Below the pieces are notes generated by a model. That model saw only the letters and a program-made list of their open reading frames with translations, ran no database searches and was not told where the DNA came from. 64,000 bases of DNA, from contig NZ_JAIXCQ010000006.1 of the NCBI RefSeq assembly GCF_020297055.1, positions 1 through 64,000 of the forward strand, in the 5' to 3' direction. Made by a program: the position numbers and the translations under genes. This DNA is from Isoptericola luteus. GTDB taxonomy: Bacteria > Actinomycetota > Actinomycetes > Actinomycetales > Cellulomonadaceae. Positions 16,688 through 25,468 of the stretch are shown piece by piece (within the stretch, counting starts at the first letter, position 1; the number at the start of each line of letters is the position of its first letter).

Positions 16688-16786
16688 GGTGTCTCCTGAA
16701 TCGTCGTGCACGTCCGGGTGCGCAGGGCAGCAGGACGTGGGTTCGGGTGTCTGGGGGAAGCCCAGGACAACCCGGGCAACCACACG

Positions 16787-16816
16787 AGGATAGCCGATGG
16801 AACGAGGCTGCCTCAA
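16787..16816 (-). promoter_or_regulatory. rpmB promoter (-35 and -10)
   Basis: On the minus strand TTGAGG (16811-16816) and TATCCT (16787-16792) are separated by 18 bp. This leaves a leader of about 90 nt before the GTG at 16687. Confidence 0.6.
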
Positions 16817-16919
16817 CGTGGGGTCGGTCACCGCTACCGTGGGACCGCCGACCGGTGCCCTGTGGACCGGCGGCGGATCGTCCGACCGCCGGCGCACGAG
16901 CGCCCCCGAGGAGGTGCCC

Positions 16920-18785
16920 GTGCCGCACGTCGAGTCCCCTGTCGACGTCTGGGTCGACAACGTGGAGATGCTCGACGCCGCGGTGGTGCGCACCTGGGCC
17001 GTCCTCGCGGCCGAGGCCCTCGGGAGCGCGCGGGCGACGCTGGACGGCGCGAACGTGTTCCCCGTCGCGGACGGGGACACCGGCACCAACATGCACCTCA
17101 CGCTGCGCGAGGGCGTCCACGCGGTGCGCGCCGAGCCCGTCGACGCGGGCGGTGCGCGCCTGCTGCGCCTGCTCGCCCGCGGCGCGCTGCTGGGGGCGCG
17201 CGGGAACTCGGGGAGCATCCTGTCGGAGTGGCTGCGCGGTCTCGCGGCGTCGGCCACTCGCCGCGCGTCGCTCGCGGAGGCGCTGGACGTCGCGGCCAGG
17301 ACGGCCGCGCGTGCCGTGGCCCACCCGGCGCCCGGGACCATCCTCACGGCCGCCGAGGTCGCCGCCGGCGCGGCGCGGGAGGCCGCCGCCGGGCACGACC
17401 CGGCCGACCCGGCGTCCCGCCAGCGCGTGCTCGACGCCGCACGGGCCGGGGCGCGCCGCGCGGCCCTGGACAGCGGGCAGGCGCTCGCCGCGCTCCGCGA
17501 CGCCGGAGTGCTGGACTCAGGGGCGGCGGGGCTGCTGCTGGTGCTGCACGCGCTCGCCGAGGCGCACCGCCGCTCGCTGCCGTACCCCTGCCTGACGGCG
17601 CCGGGCACCGCCGGACGAGCCGTGTCGGAGGCGCGCGGCACCATGTCGACCGTGACGCTCGACATCGACCTGCGTGAGCCGAGGGTGCGTGCGCCCGCCG
17701 ACGGGGGCGCGCCCGCTGACGACGAGCTGGAGCTCATGTTCGTGCTCCACCGGCCGGGCGCGGCGGCGGAGTTCGGCGCCGGCGCCGTGGCAGACGAGCT
17801 GCGGCGGGACCTCGGCGCGGTCGGCGGGTCGGTGGTCGTGGTCGGGGGCGCCGACGGCGGCTCGGACGGCGGCTCCGACGGCGGCTCGGGCGGGGCCGGC
17901 GACGCGGACGCCGACCGTGACGCCGACCGTGACGCCGACCGTGACGCCGACGAGGAGACCCTCTGGCAGGCGCACGTGCACACGGCGGACCTGGCCGCGG
18001 CCCTGGCCGTCGCCCGGCGCTGGGCCGGGCGCGGCACGGTGTCCCGCGTGCACGTCCGCGACCTGGCGGCGACGCACCAGCACGGCGTCGCCCCGCCCGC
18101 GGGCACCGCGGGACGGGTCGCCTGGGGCCTCGTCGCGGCGACCGGCGCGCCCGGCCTGGCCGCCGACCTGGCGCGCGGGGGAGCGGTCGTGCTCGTCCAC
18201 GTCGACGACCCCGTGACCGCGGACGAGCTCGCTGCGGCCGCGCTCGGACACCCCGCGCCCGGCGTGCTCGTCCTGTCCGGGCCGGTGGGCGGCGGGGCGG
18301 GCAGCGTGGTCCAGGCGGTGGCCGCGCACCGTGCCGCCGACACCGCCGCCGACGACGCCGCCGCCGCCGACGCCGCGACCGACGGCGCGACTGACGGCGT
18401 CGACCCGCCCGGGGCCACCGACACGGCGTCGGCCTCCGAAGGACCGGCGTCGGTCGTCGTCCTGGACGCAGGGACGGACGCCCACGTGGCCGTCGGGGCG
18501 GCGGCTCTGGCCGCCGCGGACGACGCCAGCGCCGCACGTGACGCTCTCGCCGGACTGCGGGTCGTGACCACGGACGCGGCGGGGGCTCCGGCAGCGCTCG
18601 ACGGGCTGCTCGCCGAGGGTTACCCCGCCGTCGTGACGCTCCTCCTCGACGACGGGGTCCCGGCGGCGCTGGCCGGTGCGCTGGCCGAGCAGGTGGCGCG
18701 CCGGTCGGCGGACGCCGAGGTCGTGACGCTGTTGCGGGGCGTGCCGGGCGAGGGGGTCCAGCTCGCGATGGAGGTGGAGCGGTGA
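16920..18785 (+). CDS. DAK2 domain fatty acid kinase-like protein (FakA/YloV family)
   Basis: 621-aa protein with an N-terminal DhaL/DAK2 nucleotide-binding domain: NVFPVADGDTGTNMHLTL (45-62, Mg-ATP Asp cluster), then ARGALLGARGNSGSILSEWLRG and LDSGAAGLLLVLHAL. The C-terminal domain ends VVTLLLDDGVP ... EVVTLLRGVPGEGVQLAMEVE. In Firmicutes FakA phosphorylates fatty acids bound to FakB; no fakB is seen here, so the activity is inferred. Between the domains is a low-complexity linker built from 12-bp tandem repeats (GGSD and DADR units). GTG 16920 has GAGGAGG at 5 nt. The stop overlaps the recG start by 4 nt, as usual for this actinobacterial gene pair. Confidence 0.88.
   Translation: MPHVESPVDVWVDNVEMLDAAVVRTWAVLAAEALGSARATLDGANVFPVADGDTGTNMHLTLREGVHAVRAEPVDAGGARLLRLLARGALLGARGNSGSILSEWLRGLAASATRRASLAEALDVAARTAARAVAHPAPGTILTAAEVAAGAAREAAAGHDPADPASRQRVLDAARAGARRAALDSGQALAALRDAGVLDSGAAGLLLVLHALAEAHRRSLPYPCLTAPGTAGRAVSEARGTMSTVTLDIDLREPRVRAPADGGAPADDELELMFVLHRPGAAAEFGAGAVADELRRDLGAVGGSVVVVGGADGGSDGGSDGGSGGAGDADADRDADRDADRDADEETLWQAHVHTADLAAALAVARRWAGRGTVSRVHVRDLAATHQHGVAPPAGTAGRVAWGLVAATGAPGLAADLARGGAVVLVHVDDPVTADELAAAALGHPAPGVLVLSGPVGGGAGSVVQAVAAHRAADTAADDAAAADAATDGATDGVDPPGATDTASASEGPASVVVLDAGTDAHVAVGAAALAAADDASAARDALAGLRVVTTDAAGAPAALDGLLAEGYPAVVTLLLDDGVPAALAGALAEQVARRSADAEVVTLLRGVPGEGVQLAMEVER
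17907..17951 (+). repeat. 12-bp in-frame tandem repeat in DAK2 linker
   Basis: The unit GACGCCGACCGT is repeated 3.75 times without change, encoding DADRDADRDADRDAD. It is preceded by three imperfect GGCGGCTCGGAC units. Copy number probably varies between strains. Confidence 0.85.
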
Positions 18786-21040
18786 CGGGTCGCGAGGCGG
18801 AGGCGCTGGCGAAGGTGCTCGGCGCGCGCAGCGCGACCCCGCTGGCGAAGCTGGGCCTGGAGACCGTCGGCGACCTGCTGCGGCACTACCCTCGCCGGTA
18901 CGGTGACCCGGGCACGCTCACGGACATGGACCGGCTCGCCCTCGGCGAGCACGTCACGGTGATGGCACGGGTGGCCCGCGCGTCCGTGCGCACCATGCGC
19001 GCCCGCAGCGGTGCGCTCCTGCAGGCGGTCGTCACGGACGGCCGGCACGAGCTCGCGCTGACGTTCTTCGCCAAGCGCCCGGGTGCGCTGCGCCCGCACG
19101 AGGAGAAGCTCAAGCCGCAGAGTGTCGGGCTCTTCACCGGCGTCGTCAGCGAGTACCGCGGCACGCGCCAGCTCACGCACCCGGACTACGTCATGGTCGG
19201 CATCGACGCGGACGACGAGGAGTCCGCGATGTTCGAGGCGAGCCGGCCCATCCCGATCTACCCGGCCTCGTCGTCGGTGCCGAGCTGGCGCATCCAGCGC
19301 GCGGTGCGCACCGTGCTGGACCCGCTGAGGGCCGACGACGTCGAGGACCCGGTGCCGGTCGAGGTCCGGGCGCGGCTCGGCCTCGCAGGGAGGCTGGACA
19401 CGCTCCGGGCCGTGCACACGCCCGCGGACAAGGAGTCGTGGGCCAAGGGTCGCGACCGGCTGCGGTTCGAGGAGGCGTTCGTCCTGCAGGCCGCGCTCGC
19501 GCAGCGACGGGCCCGCGCGGCCGAGCAGGAGGCGACGGCCCGCCCGCCGCGGCCGGTAGGGGAACCGAGCCTGCTCGCGGACCTCGACGCGGCGCTGCCG
19601 TTCGACCTCACGCAGGGCCAGCTCTCCGTCGGCGAGGACCTGGCGCGCGAGCTCTCGGAGCCCCGGCCCATGCAGCGGCTGCTGCAGGGCGAGGTGGGCT
19701 CCGGCAAGACGGTCGTGGCGCTGCGGGCCATGCTCCAGGTGATCGACGCCGGCGGGCAGGCGGCGCTGCTCGCGCCCACGGAGGTGCTCGCCGCGCAGCA
19801 CGCCCGCACGCTGCGCCTGCTCCTGGGGCCGCTCGCCGAGGGCGGGCTGCTCGGGGGCGCCGAGCACGGCACGCAGGTGGCGCTGCTCACCGGGTCGCTG
19901 GGGGCCGCCGCCCGCAAGAAGGCCATGCTGCAGGCCGCGAGCGGGGAGGCGGGCATCGTCGTCGGGACGCACGCCCTGCTGTCGGAGAAGGTGCAGTTCG
20001 CTGACCTCGGCCTCGTCGTCGTCGACGAGCAGCACCGGTTCGGCGTCGAGCAGCGCGACGCCCTGCGCGCCAAGGGGCGCACCGCGCCGCACCTGCTCGT
20101 CATGACGGCCACGCCCATCCCGCGCACCGTGGCCATGACCGTCTTCGGGGACCTGGAGACGTCGTCGCTCACCCAGGTGCCGTCCGGACGTGCCGGCACG
20201 ACGTCGCACGTCGTCCCGGCCGACAACCCGCGCTGGATGGAGCGCACCTGGACACGGGTGCGCGAGGAGGTCGACGCCGGGCACCGCGTGTACGTGGTGT
20301 GCCCGCGCATCCACCCCGACGAGGACCTGCCCGACGGCTCGTCCGCAGCGCGCCAGGACTTCGACGACGTCCCGGACCTGCTCGAGCTCGTGGACGCCGA
20401 GCCCGGCCGGTCAGGGGACCGTGCCCCGCTGCGGGCGGTGCTCGAGGTGGCCCCCATGCTGCGTGAGACCCCGGCGCTCGCGGGTCTCGAGGTGGGCGTG
20501 CTGCACGGCCAGATGGCGCCCGCGGACAAGGAGGCGGCCATGGCCGCGTTCGCCGCGGGCGAGGTCCAGGTGCTGGTCTCGACCACCGTGATCGAGGTGG
20601 GCGTGGACGTGCCGGAGGCGACCGTGATGGTGATCTTCGACGCGGACCGTTTCGGCCTGAGCCAGCTGCACCAGCTCCGCGGCCGGGTCGGGCGCGGCGC
20701 GGCCGCAGGCCTGTGCCTGCTCGTGTCCACCGCGCAGCCGGGCAGCCCGGCCGCCGCACGGGTCGAGGCCCTCGCCGAGACGACCGACGGGTTCCGGCTG
20801 GCGACGCTCGACCTCGAGCTCCGCTCGGAGGGCGACGTGCTCGGCGCGGCACAGTCGGGCAGGTCCAGCTCGCTGCGGCTCCTGCGGGTGGTGCAGGACG
20901 CCGACGTCATCGCCCGGGCGCGGCGCGAGGCGGCCGACGTCGTCGCCTCCGACCCGGGGCTGGACCAGCAGCCAGCGCTGCGCGCCGCCATCGCCGCCCG
21001 CCTCGACGAGGAGCAGGAGGAGTTCCTTGAACGTGCCTGA
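18782..21040 (+). CDS. recG: ATP-dependent DNA helicase RecG
   Basis: Branch-migrating helicase that remodels stalled forks and Holliday junctions. The 752-aa protein has an N-terminal OB/wedge domain, Walker A GEVGSGKTVVALRA (about 302-315), motif II DEQHRFGVEQRDALR (about 413), motif III MTATPIPRT, and the C-terminal helicase block TTVIEVGVDVPEATVMVIFDADRFGLSQLHQLRGRVGRG. Length is normal for actinobacterial RecG. GTG 18782 overlaps the DAK2 stop. An insertion after motif IV (about residues 515-550, DLPDGSSAARQDFDDVPDLLEL) is characteristic of this lineage. Confidence 0.96.
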   Translation: MTGREAEALAKVLGARSATPLAKLGLETVGDLLRHYPRRYGDPGTLTDMDRLALGEHVTVMARVARASVRTMRARSGALLQAVVTDGRHELALTFFAKRPGALRPHEEKLKPQSVGLFTGVVSEYRGTRQLTHPDYVMVGIDADDEESAMFEASRPIPIYPASSSVPSWRIQRAVRTVLDPLRADDVEDPVPVEVRARLGLAGRLDTLRAVHTPADKESWAKGRDRLRFEEAFVLQAALAQRRARAAEQEATARPPRPVGEPSLLADLDAALPFDLTQGQLSVGEDLARELSEPRPMQRLLQGEVGSGKTVVALRAMLQVIDAGGQAALLAPTEVLAAQHARTLRLLLGPLAEGGLLGGAEHGTQVALLTGSLGAAARKKAMLQAASGEAGIVVGTHALLSEKVQFADLGLVVVDEQHRFGVEQRDALRAKGRTAPHLLVMTATPIPRTVAMTVFGDLETSSLTQVPSGRAGTTSHVVPADNPRWMERTWTRVREEVDAGHRVYVVCPRIHPDEDLPDGSSAARQDFDDVPDLLELVDAEPGRSGDRAPLRAVLEVAPMLRETPALAGLEVGVLHGQMAPADKEAAMAAFAAGEVQVLVSTTVIEVGVDVPEATVMVIFDADRFGLSQLHQLRGRVGRGAAAGLCLLVSTAQPGSPAAARVEALAETTDGFRLATLDLELRSEGDVLGAAQSGRSSSLRLLRVVQDADVIARARREAADVVASDPGLDQQPALRAAIAARLDEEQEEFLERA

Positions 21041-21995
21041 CGGCCGCAGGCCGGGTACCGCGTGGACCCGGGGCCTGTTCCTCGCCGTGCTCGCCCTGGG
21101 GGTGGCGGTGCTGCTGCTCGGGGGTCACCGGCGGCTGCCGGACGCCGGCGGTCTGGCGAGCCTGGCCGGGACGTTCCTGCCGTGGCTGGGCCTCGTCCTG
21201 GTGGCCGTGCTCCTCGGGGCGGCGCTGCGCCGGTCCGCGACGGCGGCGCTCGCGGCGGTCGCCGCCGCGGGCGTGTGGATCTGGGTGTGCGGACCGCTCC
21301 AGGCCGAGCCGCTCGCGCCGCGCGGTGGCCAGGGGCTCGTCGTCGTGCAGCACAACGTGGCCGACACCAACACGGACCCGGACCGGACGGCGCAGGTCCT
21401 GCTGGCCTCCCAGCCCGACGTCGTCACGCTCGTCGAGGTGACCCCGGCGCTGGCCGGTGCGTTCACGGCGGCGTTCGGCGACGACCTGCCGCACCACGCC
21501 GTGCAGGGGACCGTCGGCGTGTGGTCACGGCACCCGCTCACCGGCGCGGAGCCGGTCGACCTTCGTCCCACCAGCGTCGACGCCTCGTGGGACCGCGGGC
21601 TGCGCGTGACCGTCGACCTCGAGAAAGGGCCGGACCCCCGCGTGTACGCGGTGCACCTGCCGTCGGTGCGGTTCGGCTCGGCGGGCCTCGAGTCGGAGCT
21701 GCGCGACGAGAGCGTCGGCCGGCTCGCGGCGGTGCTCGCGGACGACGACGCCCGGGCGCTCGTCGTGGCCGGCGACCTCAACGCGACGGTCGACGACCGC
21801 GCGCTGGAGCCGGTCCTGGCGCACGTGGCCGCGGCGCCGGCGACCCTCGGGTTCACGTTCCCGGCGTCCGCGCCGGCGGTCCGCATCGACCACGTCCTGG
21901 CGCGCGGCGCGGTCGTGACCGGCGTCGACGTGCTGGTGCGCACGGCCAGCGACCACCTCCCGGTGGCGGCCACCGTCGCGCTGCCCGAGCGTTGA
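21027..21995 (+). CDS. Membrane-anchored endonuclease/exonuclease/phosphatase family protein
   Basis: 322-aa protein with about three N-terminal transmembrane helices (18-36, 43-65, 70-88) and a C-terminal EEP fold facing outside. The catalytic pattern is VVVQHNVADTN, VEVTP, GDLNAT and the final SDHLPVAAT, as in AP-endonuclease/DNase-I-like phosphodiesterases. The substrate is unknown; nuclease or phosphatase are both possible. The start is TTG 21027, 6 nt after AGGAGG, inside the end of recG (14-nt overlap); GTG 21033 is the alternative with poorer spacing. Confidence 0.8.
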   Translation: MNVPDGRRPGTAWTRGLFLAVLALGVAVLLLGGHRRLPDAGGLASLAGTFLPWLGLVLVAVLLGAALRRSATAALAAVAAAGVWIWVCGPLQAEPLAPRGGQGLVVVQHNVADTNTDPDRTAQVLLASQPDVVTLVEVTPALAGAFTAAFGDDLPHHAVQGTVGVWSRHPLTGAEPVDLRPTSVDASWDRGLRVTVDLEKGPDPRVYAVHLPSVRFGSAGLESELRDESVGRLAAVLADDDARALVVAGDLNATVDDRALEPVLAHVAAAPATLGFTFPASAPAVRIDHVLARGAVVTGVDVLVRTASDHLPVAATVALPER

Positions 21996-22094
21996 CCACA
22001 GCGTCGGGGCAGCGTCGGGGGCGGCGTCGAGGGGAGGGCCGACGGCGACCGCAGGGTCCGCACCGGCGCTGCTGGTGCGGCCGGGCCACCGGGA

Positions 22095-22100
22095 TACGCT
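22095..22100 (+). promoter_or_regulatory. -10 element of leaderless rsmD
   Basis: TACGCT, 7 nt before the ATG at 22108. Confidence 0.6.
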
Positions 22101-22107
22101 CGGCGCC

Positions 22108-22689
22108 ATGACGAGGATCGTGGCCGGTACCTTCGGCGGACGTACCATCGCCGTCCCTGCGCAGGGCACCCGCCCCACGAGCGAGCGGGTCCGCGAGGCG
22201 ATCTTCTCCCGTCTGGTGCACCTGGACGTGCTCGACGGCGCCCGGGTGCTCGACCTGTACGCGGGATCGGGCGCGCTGGGCCTGGAGGCGGCGAGCCGGG
22301 GCGCGGCCGAGGTGGTGCTCGTCGAGTCCGCCCGCAAGGCGGCCGACGTCGCGCGGCGCAACGTGGTCTCCCTCGGCCTGCGCGACGTCGTGCACGTGGT
22401 GGCCGACACGGTCGAGCGGTTCGCGGCGCAGGCCGCCGCGGCGCCGGGCGCGCGCCCCTACGACCTGGTGTTCCTGGACCCGCCCTACGACCTCGCGGAC
22501 GACGTCCTGGTCGCGGTGCTGGGGCACCTCGCCACGCCGGGGCTGCTCGACGACGGCGCCGTCGTCGTCGTGGAGCGCTCGACGCGCAGCCCGGAGCCGG
22601 CGTGGCCGTCCGGCCTGGCGCCGTTCTCCCGCAAGGACTACGGCGAGACGGCGGTGCACTACGCCGAGCCAAATCCCCGCCTTCCGTGA
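22108..22689 (+). CDS. rsmD: 16S rRNA (guanine(966)-N(2))-methyltransferase
   Basis: SAM-dependent methyltransferase of 193 aa acting on 16S rRNA in the assembled small subunit. The N-terminus MTRIVAGTFGGRTIAVP and RPTSERVREAIFSRL are RsmD-specific. Motif I is DLYAGSGALGLEAASRGA and the catalytic motif IV is FLDPPYDL. ATG 22108 follows TACGCT by 7 nt; the 11 upstream in-frame residues are non-conserved. coaD begins 23 nt after the stop with its own -10 box, so the pair is adjacent but probably also separately transcribed. Confidence 0.93.
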   Translation: MTRIVAGTFGGRTIAVPAQGTRPTSERVREAIFSRLVHLDVLDGARVLDLYAGSGALGLEAASRGAAEVVLVESARKAADVARRNVVSLGLRDVVHVVADTVERFAAQAAAAPGARPYDLVFLDPPYDLADDVLVAVLGHLATPGLLDDGAVVVVERSTRSPEPAWPSGLAPFSRKDYGETAVHYAEPNPRLP

Positions 22690-22699
22690 CGTGTCGTCA

Positions 22700-22705
22700 T
22701 ACGGT
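22700..22705 (+). promoter_or_regulatory. -10 element of leaderless coaD
   Basis: TACGGT, 6 nt before the GTG at 22712. It lies just after the rsmD stop codon. Confidence 0.6.
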
Positions 22706-22711
22706 GACCGC

Positions 22712-23212
22712 GTGAGCATCGCCGTCTGCCCCGGGTCGTTCGACCCGATCACCCTCGGTCACCTCGACATCGTGCGCCGCGCGCGTCGCATGTTCGACGT
22801 CGTGGTGGTGGGGGTCGCACGCAACGCCTCGAAGACGGCGCTGCTGCCCCCGGAGCAGCGGGTCGAGCTGGCCCGGGGGGTCCTCGCGGACGACCCGGAG
22901 ACGGCGGACGTGCGGGTCGCGGAGGTGCCGGGACTGCTGGTCGACTTCTGCCGCCAGGTGGGGGCCGTCGCGGTGGTCAAGGGGCTGCGGGGCGGCGCGG
23001 ACTTCGACGCCGAGCTGCCGATGGCGCTGATGAACCGTCATCTGTCCGGGCTGGAGACGATCTTCGTGCCCGGCGACCAGCGGTTCGAGCACGTCGCGTC
23101 GTCGCTGGTCAAGGATGTGGCCCGGTTCGGCGGGCCGATCGACGACCTCGTACCGCCAGGGGTCGGGGACGTGGTGCGGGCGGCACTGGCAGGGCGAAGG
23201 AGCGAGGGATGA
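22712..23212 (+). CDS. coaD: Phosphopantetheine adenylyltransferase
   Basis: Penultimate step of coenzyme A synthesis (ATP + 4'-phosphopantetheine to dephospho-CoA). The 166-aa nucleotidyltransferase begins SIAVCPGSFDPITLGHLDIVRRA, containing the TxGH motif. It has VVKGLRGGADFDAELPMALMNRHL (substrate Arg and acidic residues) and FEHVASSLVKDVARFGG (ISSTxVR-like). Length is normal. GTG 22712 is preferred over GTG 22691 because TACGGT precedes it by 6 nt and the mature family start is SIAVCPG. The stop overlaps the next start by 4 nt (ATGA). Confidence 0.95.
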   Translation: MSIAVCPGSFDPITLGHLDIVRRARRMFDVVVVGVARNASKTALLPPEQRVELARGVLADDPETADVRVAEVPGLLVDFCRQVGAVAVVKGLRGGADFDAELPMALMNRHLSGLETIFVPGDQRFEHVASSLVKDVARFGGPIDDLVPPGVGDVVRAALAGRRSEG

Positions 23213-23778
23213 ACAAGGCGAGCGCCTCGGCGCAGGAGAACCCGACGGCAGGACTGCTGGAGATCCTCGACGATCTCGCGGCGCTGGTGGAGAACGCGCG
23301 GTCCAGCCCGCTGTCGACGAACGTCAAGCTGGACCGCGAGCAGGCGCTCGGCCTGGTCGACGAGCTGCGCGACGCGCTGCCCACCCAGGTGGCGCGGGCC
23401 GACGAGGTGCTCGCCGACGCGCAGGCGGCGCTCGACGCCGCCCACCGGCAGGCGGAGGAGATCGTCGCGACGGCGCGGGCCCGTGCCATCGAGCTGGTGG
23501 AGGCCGAGCAGGTGGTGGTCCAGGCGAAGTCGCGGGCGGCCGAGATCGTGGCGGACGCCGAGCAGCGCGCCGCACGGCTGCGTTCCGACGCCGACCAGTA
23601 CTGCGACGGGCGGCTCGCGGACTTCCAGCAGGACCTGGACGCGCTGGGCGCGCAGGTGCGGGCCGGCCGGGAGAAGCTCTCGGAGCGGCTCGAGCAGGGC
23701 ACGCCGCGCGTGCGGTGGGACGCCGTGCAGGACCCGGCGTGGCCCCGGCAGCGGGCCCGGGCCGAGCGCGGGGCGTGA
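23209..23778 (+). CDS. SepIVA/DivIVA-like coiled-coil cell-division protein
   Basis: 189-aa hydrophilic protein, almost entirely helical. Residues about 55-165 form a long coiled coil rich in Ala/Glu/Arg (LADAQAALDAAHRQAEEIVATARARAIELV ... AEQRAARLRSDADQYCDGRLADF). It resembles the DivIVA-like protein found next to coaD and rnc in mycobacteria (SepIVA), which is needed for septation and polar growth. The role here is inferred from that resemblance and position. ATG 23209 overlaps the coaD stop by 4 nt. A single Cys lies in the coiled coil. Confidence 0.75.
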   Translation: MNKASASAQENPTAGLLEILDDLAALVENARSSPLSTNVKLDREQALGLVDELRDALPTQVARADEVLADAQAALDAAHRQAEEIVATARARAIELVEAEQVVVQAKSRAAEIVADAEQRAARLRSDADQYCDGRLADFQQDLDALGAQVRAGREKLSERLEQGTPRVRWDAVQDPAWPRQRARAERGA

Positions 23779-23825
23779 GAGACGGGTCACGTCCCCGCCC
23801 CGTGCGGATCGCCCCCGTGATGGCC

Positions 23826-23831
23826 TAGACT
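23826..23831 (+). promoter_or_regulatory. -10 element upstream of YceD-rpmF-rnc operon
   Basis: TAGACT in the gap after the coiled-coil gene. Transcription would start near 23838, leaving a leader of 60-70 nt before the YceD start. Confidence 0.5.
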
Positions 23832-23899
23832 GGACCGCTGGCCCGGCAACGGGCTACGGGCAGCCTGGCTGCCACCCACCCCCTTGAGTCCCGTCGTCC

Positions 23900-24490
23900 T
23901 TGGAGCCTGCCATCAGCACCGAGAAGCGTTCGCCGCTCGTGCTCGACACGCACGAGCTCTCCCGTCGTCCCGGGACGATGGTGGAGGTCGCCAAGGTCGT
24001 CAAGGCTCCCGCGGACATGGGCACCACCGTCATCGGTGTCCCCGAGGGCGACGACCTGACGCTGGGGCTCCGGCTCGAGTCGGTCATGGAGGGTGTGCTC
24101 GTCACGGGTGTCGTGCGCGGCACGGCGGTCGGCGAGTGCGTCCGCTGCCTCGACACGGTCTCCCAGCAGGTCACGGTCCGCGTCCAGGAGCTCTTCGCGT
24201 ATCCTGAGCGGGCTCAGGCTGCTGAGGAGTCCGGTGACGAGGACGCCGAGGACGAAGCCGTCCTGGTCGACGACCAGGCCGACCTGGAGCCCGCGGTTCG
24301 GGATTCGCTGGTCACTGCACTACCATTTCAACCGCTGTGTCGTCCGGACTGCCCCGGGCTGTGCTCCGAGTGCGGAGCGCGGCTGGCGGACGACCCGGAT
24401 CACCATCATGACCTCGTCGACCCCCGGTGGTCGGCGCTGCAGACCATGCTCGAGCAGTCGAGCGTGTCCGACGAGACGAAAGAGAGCTAG
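23900..24490 (+). CDS. YceD/DUF177 family protein
   Basis: About 196 aa, the DUF177 protein that precedes rpmF in most bacteria and is thought to act in ribosome or 23S rRNA maturation. It has VVRGTAVGECVRCLDTV, an acidic EDAEDEAVLVDDQADLEPAVRD stretch and the cysteine block PLCRPDCPGLCSECGARL, which looks metal-binding. The start is uncertain. TTG 23900 opens the frame but has no Shine-Dalgarno. GGAG at 23902-23905 is 6 nt before an ATC codon at 23912, exactly where homologues would have their Met (xSTEKRSPLVLDTHEL). The first gene of an operon with rpmF, 2 nt apart. Confidence 0.85.
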   Translation: MEPAISTEKRSPLVLDTHELSRRPGTMVEVAKVVKAPADMGTTVIGVPEGDDLTLGLRLESVMEGVLVTGVVRGTAVGECVRCLDTVSQQVTVRVQELFAYPERAQAAEESGDEDAEDEAVLVDDQADLEPAVRDSLVTALPFQPLCRPDCPGLCSECGARLADDPDHHHDLVDPRWSALQTMLEQSSVSDETKES

Positions 24491-24492
24491 CC

Positions 24493-24687
24493 GTGGCTGT
24501 TCCGAAGCGCAAGATGTCGCGCAGCAACACCCGTGCGCGCCGTTCGCAGTGGAAGACCACCGCCGCGGCCCTCACGACGTGCCCGAGCTGCAAGGGGCAG
24601 AAGCTGTCCCACGCCGCGTGCCCCACCTGCGGCACCTACAAGGGCCGCCAGTACGCCGAGGCGCTGCGCACCGAGCACGCGGGCTGA
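24493..24687 (+). CDS. rpmF: 50S ribosomal protein L32
   Basis: 64-aa ribosomal protein. [20 protein letters not shown] is the universal L32 start. The four-cysteine zinc ribbon CPSCKGQ...CPTCGTYKG is intact, so this is the zinc-binding form. GTG 24493 lies 2 nt after the YceD stop, and rnc begins 1 nt after the rpmF stop, so the three are one operon. Confidence 0.95.
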   Translation: MAVPKRKMSRSNTRARRSQWKTTAAALTTCPSCKGQKLSHAACPTCGTYKGRQYAEALRTEHAG

Positions 24688-24688
24688 C

Positions 24689-25468
24689 ATGCCTGCACCC
24701 GGCAACCGGGATCGTCCGGTGCCGACCGCTCTTCTCGAGAAGCTCGGGGTCCACCTGGACCCCGAGCTTCTCGTGCTTGCGCTGACGCACCGGTCGTTCG
24801 CGCACGAGGCCGGCGGCATCCCGACGAACGAGCGCCTCGAGTTCCTGGGCGACACCGTGCTCGGCCTCGTCGTCACCGAGGCCCTGTACCGGCGGCACCC
24901 GGACCAGCCCGAGGGCGAGCTGGCGAAGATGCGCGCGGCGACCGTGTCGCAGCGCGCGCTGGCCGCCGTCGCCCGCCGTCTGGAGCTCGGCCGCTACGTG
25001 CTGCTCGGCAAGGGGGAGATGCGCACGCGCGGCTTCGACAAGGACTCGATCCTGTCGGACACCGTCGAGTCGCTCATCGGTGCGACCTACCTCTCGCACG
25101 GCCTGGAGACCGCCCGCGGGCTGGTGCACCGGCTCGTCGACTCCACCCTGGACGCGGCCGCCGACCTCGGCGCCGGCCTGGACTGGAAGACGTCGCTGCA
25201 GGAGGCCACTGCCGAGCGCGGCTTCGCCGCGCCGATGTACGAGGTCACGGGCGAGGGGCCGGAGCACGCCCGCGTCTTCCAGGCGCAGGTCACCGCCGGT
25301 CCGGTGCTCGGGCTCGGTACGGGGACGGCGAAGAAGCACGCCGAGCAGGCTGCCGCGGAGCAGGCGTACCACGCCCTGCAGGCCCTCGACTCGGTCTCCG
25401 ATGCGGCCACCGGCACCGACGACGCCACGGTCGAGCAGCCCGCGGGCGGTGAGGGCGCGAGTGCCTGA
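24689..25468 (+). CDS. rnc: Ribonuclease III
   Basis: Double-strand-specific endonuclease for rRNA processing and mRNA decay, 259 aa. The RNase III signature is [16 protein letters not shown] (catalytic Glu/Asp), with the second acidic cluster [12 protein letters not shown]. The C-terminal dsRNA-binding domain reads [18 protein letters not shown] ... [22 protein letters not shown] short acidic tail follows. ATG 24689 is 1 nt after rpmF. The gene overlaps mutM by 8 nt. Confidence 0.95.
   Translation: MPAPGNRDRPVPTALLEKLGVHLDPELLVLALTHRSFAHEAGGIPTNERLEFLGDTVLGLVVTEALYRRHPDQPEGELAKMRAATVSQRALAAVARRLELGRYVLLGKGEMRTRGFDKDSILSDTVESLIGATYLSHGLETARGLVHRLVDSTLDAAADLGAGLDWKTSLQEATAERGFAAPMYEVTGEGPEHARVFQAQVTAGPVLGLGTGTAKKHAEQAAAEQAYHALQALDSVSDAATGTDDATVEQPAGGEGASA

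Noticed and set aside
17862-17951. Short tandem repeats considered as a CRISPR array
   Set aside because: Units are 12 bp, contiguous without spacers, and in frame within the DAK2 gene.
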